NCBI GenBank assembly: GCA_938020445.1
Contig: CALIIC010000152.1
Location: 1 to 48,199 of the forward strand
Source: an uncultured Flavobacteriaceae bacterium
GTDB taxonomy: Bacteria > Bacteroidota > Bacteroidia > Flavobacteriales > Flavobacteriaceae
Direction of reading: 5' to 3'
DNA: 48,199 bases
Under the pieces are notes generated by a model. It saw only the letters and a program-made list of their open reading frames with translations. It ran no database searches and was not told the origin of the DNA. This document shows, piece by piece, positions 42,662-48,199 of the stretch. The translations under genes and the position numbers were made by a program. The first letter of the stretch is position 1. Each line of letters begins with the position of its first letter.

Positions 42662-45034
42662 TTATTCGTATTTAAAGTTTTCATCGGCATCCCAAAGTCC
42701 CCAAGAAGTACCTGCCCATCCTTCTGAGTGAATTTTCCAGGACTCGTCAAAGGAGGAGAAGTAAAACAGATCTACTTTCTCCTGTGCTGCCCATTGTTGT
42801 ATTTTTATATAATATTTCATCACATTTTCCTTTGAAGGCACCGCTACGTCTACAACATCACCTTTACTTGGCCATCCGGTCTCTGTAATAATCACTTTTT
42901 TACCAAGGGCCACATCACTGGTTTTACGATACATTTCCTGCAAATACAAACCTGCAGTGCGGATATCGGAGCCTTCCCAAAAAGGATAACAGTTCGCGAG
43001 AATAATGTCACATTCAGCAGTTAGCGCCGGCCTATTCATGAATTCATAATAGGCATCAACATATCCCACAGGAATATAGTTTGCTTCTTTTTTAACACGT
43101 CGTATGTAGTCGATGATGATCGTTTCGCTCAGTTCACCCCGGTAGAGTACTTCGTTCCCTACAGCGGCAATATCTACCGATCCTTCTTTGATTAGCTTGA
43201 TCAATGCATTGATTTCCAATTCATTTTCCTCCGTTTCGTTGCTTAACCAGGCTCCTATCATGGTGTTAAAGCCCATTTCTTTTGCAATGGCCGGAATTTT
43301 TTCATGCCCGTTGGTACAAGAGAAAACACGTATCCATTTTGTATGTGGTTTCAAGACCAATAACCGTTTTCGTATTTGCTCCTCGGTAATCGTATCTCCG
43401 GGACGCTGGCCCGGTGTAAAGGCGCTAAAACAAAGGCCTGACATTCCTGCTTTGAATACAGTCGAAAATTCGTTTTGCAATGCTTCTGAAGACATTGGGG
43501 TAAAATCGACCTTTGAATTGAAATAGTCAGGAAATTTTTCTTTTAACTCTTGTTCGGAAAGGCCAGCCATATTTATTTGGGAAAGCAATTTCATTTTCGC
43601 ATAGCCAGAAGGTTTCTCTCCCTTTCTTTTTTCCAATGCCGCGCGAATTTCACCTGCGCGTTGTTCCGTTACATCATAATTGCGCATCACGATCATTGCA
43701 ATGACCGTTCCTATTATAGGAATTCCCGAAAAAGCCAATCGCAGCCCTTCAACAGCACCATCCGGTTGAATGGCGGAACCTGAATCAAAGCCTACCGTAG
43801 TCATGATAACACCACTTAGGCCTCCCGCTATTGCAAAACCAAATTTTACCATCAGCCAATAAATAGCCCCGAACGTACCTTCCCTTCTAAGACCCGTATT
43901 CAGTTCATCCAAATCAATAACATCTGCGGTCATGGACATCATCAATACAAAAAGACTCCCAATACCAAAGGAGAAAAATGGCAAGGCAAATATGAACATA
44001 TAGGGCTTGCCTGGAATGAAGAGGAACCAAAGCATGATGTACCCAATAATCGATATGCCCTGTGATACAAGAAAAGCCTTCTTTTTACCCATTTTTTTCG
44101 ACATTCTCGTAACGATGGGTATTACGAAAAAAGTAGTTCCCAAGGCTCCTAAACATCCAAAAAGTGTGGGCCAAACACCTGCAGCTCCCGCGTCACCCTC
44201 AAATAGATGATATACAATGATAAAGAACGAAAACGATGCAATTGTCATAAAGGCATTGTAGACCAAGAATGTGGCAATACATAGTTGACGAAATGATTTC
44301 ATGGTAAAGGCACTGGCAAAACCAGCTCCTATTTCTTTCAGACTATTTCCTATGTATTTTAATTTAAGGGGCGAATAATCTTCATTTACAGTAGATTTAC
44401 TTTTAATAAATATACCGGGTACAATAGCGCAGAGGGCAAAAATAACCCCAACCCAAACGGCAAGTGACCGCGTAGCGACTTCAGCAGATTCAAACCATTC
44501 AGGATCGTACATGATTATCCAAAACCAAGGCGCAATTACCCATGCCCATTGCCCGATCCACTGGGCAGTTGCCATAATACTTGTACGTTCATGAAAATCA
44601 TTGCTCATTTCATACCCCATGGCTACATAAGGCACACTAAAAATGGTAATCCCTAGGTAAAATATAAATGACCAAATCATGAAATAGGCGAAGTTATAAT
44701 CAACTCCGGCGTCTTTATAAAGTTGCCACATCATTATAAATGCAGCGCCCAAGATGATACCGCCAAGAATCACATAAGGTCGTCGTCTTCCCCATCTAGA
44801 TTTTGTATTATCCGAAATATATCCCATAATGGGATCGGTAAACGAATCGAACAATCTTGGGAAAAAATAGATGACGCCCCACATCCAACCAGGAAAACCT
44901 AAGTCTTGCACTAAAACTACCATGAAAATTCCCAAGGCTGCAGGAAACATTTGGTTGGCAAGCATACCGATACCGAAAGCAACCTTTTGGCCCATAGGGA
45001 CTTTATCATTTGAAAGTGTTTTTTCTTGACTCAT
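42662..45034 (-). CDS. MFS (GPH-type) sugar transporter fused to a GH17 domain
   Basis: A single 790-residue reading frame joins two proteins. Residues about 10-455 form a 12-helix glycoside-pentoside-hexuronide transporter (FDSFTDPIMGYISDNTKSRWG at about 62-82; DLDELNTGLRREGTFGA at about 374-390). A linker of about 50 charged residues follows. Residues about 515-790 are a full GH17 domain with acid/base E628 (AVGNEV) and nucleophile E718 (ITETGW). No stop or frameshift separates them. If the transporter ends in the cytoplasm, as is usual, the hydrolase lies inside, beside the exit of the channel, so imported beta-1,3-glucan oligosaccharides could be cut on entry. The next gene encodes a free paralogue of the same domain. 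Confidence 0.92.
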   Translation of the reverse strand: MSQEKTLSNDKVPMGQKVAFGIGMLANQMFPAALGIFMVVLVQDLGFPGWMWGVIYFFPRLFDSFTDPIMGYISDNTKSRWGRRRPYVILGGIILGAAFIMMWQLYKDAGVDYNFAYFMIWSFIFYLGITIFSVPYVAMGYEMSNDFHERTSIMATAQWIGQWAWVIAPWFWIIMYDPEWFESAEVATRSLAVWVGVIFALCAIVPGIFIKSKSTVNEDYSPLKLKYIGNSLKEIGAGFASAFTMKSFRQLCIATFLVYNAFMTIASFSFFIIVYHLFEGDAGAAGVWPTLFGCLGALGTTFFVIPIVTRMSKKMGKKKAFLVSQGISIIGYIMLWFLFIPGKPYMFIFALPFFSFGIGSLFVLMMSMTADVIDLDELNTGLRREGTFGAIYWLMVKFGFAIAGGLSGVIMTTVGFDSGSAIQPDGAVEGLRLAFSGIPIIGTVIAMIVMRNYDVTEQRAGEIRAALEKRKGEKPSGYAKMKLLSQINMAGLSEQELKEKFPDYFNSKVDFTPMSSEALQNEFSTVFKAGMSGLCFSAFTPGQRPGDTITEEQIRKRLLVLKPHTKWIRVFSCTNGHEKIPAIAKEMGFNTMIGAWLSNETEENELEINALIKLIKEGSVDIAAVGNEVLYRGELSETIIIDYIRRVKKEANYIPVGYVDAYYEFMNRPALTAECDIILANCYPFWEGSDIRTAGLYLQEMYRKTSDVALGKKVIITETGWPSKGDVVDVAVPSKENVMKYYIKIQQWAAQEKVDLFYFSSFDESWKIHSEGWAGTSWGLWDADENFKYE

Positions 45035-45076
45035 AGTTCTCTGTTTTAGTTGTTGGTATTCTGCATTCGTTGTATG

Positions 45077-46564
45077 CTATTGCTTTAGTATGATTGTTTG
45101 GATGGCCTGGGCGCTTATGGCTAATTCGGCACTCTTTTCACCTAAGGAAAGCTTCAAATTTTTGCTATCCTCATTTTGGTTAAAGACCACTATTGCAATA
45201 GATCCGTCCGGATTTTCGCAGGCCGTCACCAGTAATGAATCATCCGTTTTGGTGAATCCTATTCTTTTGGATTCAGGGCGGATGAACCTGCTAAAGTGTG
45301 TCATCACATAATAAAGAGGAGTAAAGTACACTTCGTCATTTTCCGGATCAACAATGACGGGTGCCACGCACCAATTTTTAAACCAATTGGGACCGCCCTG
45401 TTTGTTAAGAACCATGTTCCAATCGATCCAACCGTCTACCCAGTTATTTAAACAGCCTATCATATCACGTGCATATCGGTTTACAGGTGCGTATTTGGGG
45501 TGCAGGTGTTTGTCTTTTTCAGGAGCCCAGTCCCAACCCCAGTCCGTTGCCTCTTTTTTCCAATACCATGCATCGTCTTTCCATTTGGGTATTTCTGCAT
45601 CCACACAAGCCTCTGTTTGTATCAGGTACTTGTTTGGCGCTTTGTTGTGTGCGTATTGCAATGCTTCTGGGAAAATGTCATAGGTACTTGCATACCAATG
45701 TATGGCCGTACCATCGTAGTACTTTGCGGTAGACGAATCCTTATACATGGCATCTACCCATTCGGTGAGGTGCTCGCGATTTTGATCATAGCCCAATATT
45801 TTGACATCATGCCCATCTGCTTCCAACCTAGGTCCAAGGTAATTTTGAACAAAATGGGTCATGGTTTCGGCATCGAAATGCATGCTCTCCCAATTGTTGT
45901 CGTTTCCCAAAGGCTCATTTTCAACTGTGAATCCCCAAATATCAATACCTTCTTTTTTGTAAGCATCTATGTATTTGGAAAAGAACAAGGCCCAGGTATC
46001 ATTGTATTTCGGTAAAAGTTTTCCGCCTCGCCAATCGTTGTTATCTTTCATCCATGGAGGCGCGGTCCATGGGGAAGAAAGTATTTTAAACCCGTCCTTT
46101 GATAGGGCCATCGCTTCTTTTATCATTGGAATGATGTCGTCTCGATCTTCTTCAATAGAGAAGTTTTTCAATTCGATGTCATCGGCTACTGGCGCATAGG
46201 AATAGTTGCTTAGTGAAAAGTCGCATGAATTCATATGTGTTCGGGTTAAGGAGTATCGTGCACCTTCCTCACCGAAATAGGCGTTTAATATATGTGCTCT
46301 GTTCTCTTTGCCTAATTCGTTCAACAAAGAGGCGGATGCTTCTGTAAAAGAGCCCCCGAAACCGGTGATGGTTTGAAATTTTTCATCTGGCATCACTACG
46401 ATTTCTACCACTTCGTTGCCCTTTGGAAATTCGGTGATTTGTTTCAACTTGTTTCCGCTTGCCGAAGTTTCGTAGACTTCGAAACTCAATGTCTCTTGTT
46501 TTTCATCGCAACTAAGCATGCCAAAGGTTAAAAGGATACATATGAAATTCTTGAACTTTTTCAT
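45077..46564 (-). CDS. GH30 glucanase (beta-1,6-glucanase type), lipoprotein
   Basis: Enzyme of 495 residues. Lipobox MLSC (C19). The GH30 opening is FQTITGFGGSFTEA (63-76); the acid/base E217 is in FTVENEP and the nucleophile E318 in LIQTEAC, followed by the usual C-terminal beta-sandwich. In laminarin PULs, GH30 enzymes remove beta-1,6-linked glucose branches, which fits the GH17 neighbours. It probably acts at the outer membrane. 20 bp separates it from the upstream GH17 lipoprotein gene and 42 bp from the transporter gene. Confidence 0.92.
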   Translation of the reverse strand: MKKFKNFICILLTFGMLSCDEKQETLSFEVYETSASGNKLKQITEFPKGNEVVEIVVMPDEKFQTITGFGGSFTEASASLLNELGKENRAHILNAYFGEEGARYSLTRTHMNSCDFSLSNYSYAPVADDIELKNFSIEEDRDDIIPMIKEAMALSKDGFKILSSPWTAPPWMKDNNDWRGGKLLPKYNDTWALFFSKYIDAYKKEGIDIWGFTVENEPLGNDNNWESMHFDAETMTHFVQNYLGPRLEADGHDVKILGYDQNREHLTEWVDAMYKDSSTAKYYDGTAIHWYASTYDIFPEALQYAHNKAPNKYLIQTEACVDAEIPKWKDDAWYWKKEATDWGWDWAPEKDKHLHPKYAPVNRYARDMIGCLNNWVDGWIDWNMVLNKQGGPNWFKNWCVAPVIVDPENDEVYFTPLYYVMTHFSRFIRPESKRIGFTKTDDSLLVTACENPDGSIAIVVFNQNEDSKNLKLSLGEKSAELAISAQAIQTIILKQ

Positions 46565-46584
46565 ATTCGTTTTTTTTGTGCGTC

Positions 46585-47880
46585 TTATTTGTGCGCGGCA
46601 ATTTCCTGTGCGGTAGGGGGTACCGATACTGTTTTCAACAATTCTTCCTTGTTACCGTCGAAGGTTTTGGAAATCGAATTTCCATTTCTGGTCAGACCGT
46701 TGAAAGTTCCTTTGTCTACCAATTCCCAAAGCGCATATTTAGCTTGCCCCTGTAAGGTGAACAAACCAAAATGATTTTCAGAACCCAAGGAGTTTGCCGC
46801 ATCTTTCCATTGCTCGTCAAAGCCTTCAAAATAAAAGCAGGCCATACCCAATTCTGCTGTCCAATCACGCATATGCTTGTAATAAAGCCCTTCTTTATAT
46901 TCGTCCGTAGCTCGGGAACCTTCGTCACCATAATGACCATTTGAGGTAGTGGCCCAGCCCGTTTCACCAATATGAATGGGTTTCTGTATGCCTAGCCCTT
47001 CCATATAGTTCTTGACACTGTCATATTGTTGCACTGCATAGCTTTTGGCCCTAAGCATTGCACCATCGATTTTTTCAAGTTTGGTTTTAGCAGTAGCGGC
47101 TTCGGGGGTGCCCCAAAACACTGGATTGTAATGCGTGTCGTGCATGGGGTAGGTATGTATCGATAGAAAATCAACGGCACTGATAAGCTTGTTCAAATCT
47201 GCCACATGGTAGGCCGTATCACCACCGCCCCAAGAGGCAAAATTATCCGAACTTGTGATCCATAGGTCTTCTGCCAATGTTCCCTCTTTTTTCAATTCTT
47301 GTAAATGATTTACCCATTTCAAAATAACTGCCGGTTGCACGTAATAACTGGCGGCCCATTTTACCATCGCCTCATTTCCTACGGCGATGATTTTAACTAT
47401 ATCAGGATACTGCTTGGCAAGTGCGACCGCACGGGCAATTTCTTCGGCGTTCTGTTCACTTTCTACATCGTGATCTGGCGCTTTATCCGTCCATGCATTT
47501 TTACAATCGATCCATGCGCCGAGCATTACGTACATTTCAAAATCGGCATCCTCTTGTTTTAGTTCTGTAATCGCTTTGAGAACGTTGGAGGCATGTGCCA
47601 TTTGAACATTATAGGTGCGTAAGATTCCCACTCCCATTGCCGATAGGAGCTTCATGTCTTCTTTGAGCTGGGAAACGGTTGGCTGTATTTCCCGGGATTT
47701 TTCTCGATACCCGCCATAGGAAATCGCCAAATAGTCTGGGTTGCCTAAAATATCTTTTGCACTGAGCGTTTTTACTTCTTTCACCGTGGTTGTTTTGTTT
47801 TCGGTTTTTGAATCCTCTTTACATGAGAAGGCCAGTAGCACAATAAAAAGATACCCTCCCAATTTTACTAGATTTTTCAT
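46585..47880 (-). CDS. GH17 beta-1,3-glucanase-type lipoprotein
   Basis: Enzyme of 431 residues, longer than the cytoplasmic GH17 copies. Lipobox AFSC (C20, then Lys-Glu-Asp) indicates membrane anchoring outside the cytoplasm, probably at the cell surface. Acid/base E170 is in AVGNEAMVKW and nucleophile E306 in IHIGETGW; FYFEGFDEQWKD is near the C-terminus. It is clearly diverged from the two other GH17 domains in this operon. It would degrade laminarin or its oligosaccharides before import. Confidence 0.92.
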   Translation of the reverse strand: MKNLVKLGGYLFIVLLAFSCKEDSKTENKTTTVKEVKTLSAKDILGNPDYLAISYGGYREKSREIQPTVSQLKEDMKLLSAMGVGILRTYNVQMAHASNVLKAITELKQEDADFEMYVMLGAWIDCKNAWTDKAPDHDVESEQNAEEIARAVALAKQYPDIVKIIAVGNEAMVKWAASYYVQPAVILKWVNHLQELKKEGTLAEDLWITSSDNFASWGGGDTAYHVADLNKLISAVDFLSIHTYPMHDTHYNPVFWGTPEAATAKTKLEKIDGAMLRAKSYAVQQYDSVKNYMEGLGIQKPIHIGETGWATTSNGHYGDEGSRATDEYKEGLYYKHMRDWTAELGMACFYFEGFDEQWKDAANSLGSENHFGLFTLQGQAKYALWELVDKGTFNGLTRNGNSISKTFDGNKEELLKTVSVPPTAQEIAAHK

Positions 47881-47887
47881 GTTTGTA

Positions 47888-48199
47888 CTATTTTTCTTGT
47901 TCAGTTGACCTAATGGATACGATGATCTGCGCTAGTTCACCTGTGCGTCCAAAGAGCTTTTGACTTGTTTCCAAATCTAGTTGCACCCCTTCTCGACGAA
48001 TGGGAGGTTCGTTGTTGCGCAGTACCGATATGCCTTCGGTCTCATCCAATTGATATATAATGGGAACTTGGCAATACGTAAAACAAAGAGATCCCTTTTC
48101 CAAGGAAACAGATTTTGTATCACCTGCTATGCTGGTATACGTAAAGGTGGCCGTGCCTTTTAAGAATTCCGCTTTTCGCAATAAATGGGGTTCAAAGAC
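47888..48199 (-). CDS. 3' end of unidentified gene (partial, cut by window edge)
   Basis: The frame stays open through 48199 with no stop, so the true start lies outside the window. About 103 C-terminal residues are visible, ending STEQEK. They are beta-rich (SVSLEKGSLCFTYCQVPI, REGVQLDLETSQKLF). The stop is 7 bp upstream of the GH17 lipoprotein start, so it belongs to the same glucan operon. I do not recognise the family; from position a carbohydrate-active or glycan-binding protein is likely. Confidence 0.6.
   Translation of the reverse strand, partial: VFEPHLLRKAEFLKGTATFTYTSIAGDTKSVSLEKGSLCFTYCQVPIIYQLDETEGISVLRNNEPPIRREGVQLDLETSQKLFGRTGELAQIIVSIRSTEQEK

Noticed and set aside
45500-46015. 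171-codon open frame antisense to GH30
   Set aside because: It is a shadow of the GH30 coding sequence; GH30 motifs cover the same bases and no independent start or family is visible.

Overview
The window looks like a chromosomal stretch from a marine, polysaccharide-degrading member of the Flavobacteriaceae (Bacteroidota). The grounds are: AT-rich intergenic DNA with no Shine-Dalgarno sequences; many SPII lipoproteins whose acylated Cys is followed by Lys-Glu; a LytS/LytTR two-component pair; sulfatases; and glycoside hydrolase families GH1, GH17, GH26, GH30, GH92 and GH130 arranged as in polysaccharide utilization loci (PULs). No SusC/SusD pair, rRNA, tRNA, CRISPR array or transposase is visible. 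Assignments come from reading motifs and domain order by eye; no database search was run.

Layout: (1) 11-3085 (+): KDG kinase, KDPG aldolase and an Nramp-fold transporter, the lower end of uronate (alginate/pectin-type) catabolism. (2) 3114-3989 (-): a PhyH-type dioxygenase. (3) 4104-6522 (-): a four-gene exported lipoprotein operon (EF-hand, YHYH, MORN-like, SCO), divergent from a LytS/LytTR pair (6858-8556, +). (4) 8559-9929 (-): a Tat-exported Gfo/Idh/MocA oxidoreductase, divergent from a sialate O-acetylesterase-like enzyme and a DUF255 lipoprotein (10029-13560, +). (5) 13687-16706 (-): an SSS symporter and a GH130 mannoside phosphorylase, divergent from two tandem AraC regulators (16898-18636, +). 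(6) 18743-23824 (+): a second PhyH protein, then a GMC dehydrogenase with an Fe-S-like Cys motif, its small subunit and a tandem-duplicated sugar isomerase; this set resembles glycoside 3-oxidation systems. (7) 23911-25542 (+) sulfatase and 25558-27096 (-) GT39-like membrane glycosyltransferase. (8) 27348-33866 (-): GH1, GH92, sulfatase and GH26 in a tight operon, divergent from 34031-40299 (+): a DUF5060 putative glycosidase, serine hydrolase, VanX-like dipeptidase, sulfatase and esterase. (9) 40393-41605 (+): Crp/Fnr regulator and SRPBCC protein with a perfect 16-bp palindrome between them. (10) 41714-48199 (-): a beta-1,3/1,6-glucan (laminarin-type) PUL segment with a GH17 lipoprotein, a GH30 lipoprotein, an MFS transporter fused to a GH17 domain, a leaderless GH17, and the 3' end of an upstream gene.

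How the parts may work together: surface or periplasmic lipoprotein hydrolases and sulfatases trim sulfated mannose- or glucose-containing algal glycans; SSS and MFS carriers import the fragments; cytoplasmic GH130, GH17 and GH26 enzymes finish them; and the KDG kinase/aldolase handles uronate-derived KDG. The most unusual items are the MFS-GH17 fusion, the Nramp homologue lacking the canonical metal ligands inside the KDG operon, the GMC/subunit-3/duplicated-isomerase set, and several shared or palindromic candidate operators in divergent promoter regions.
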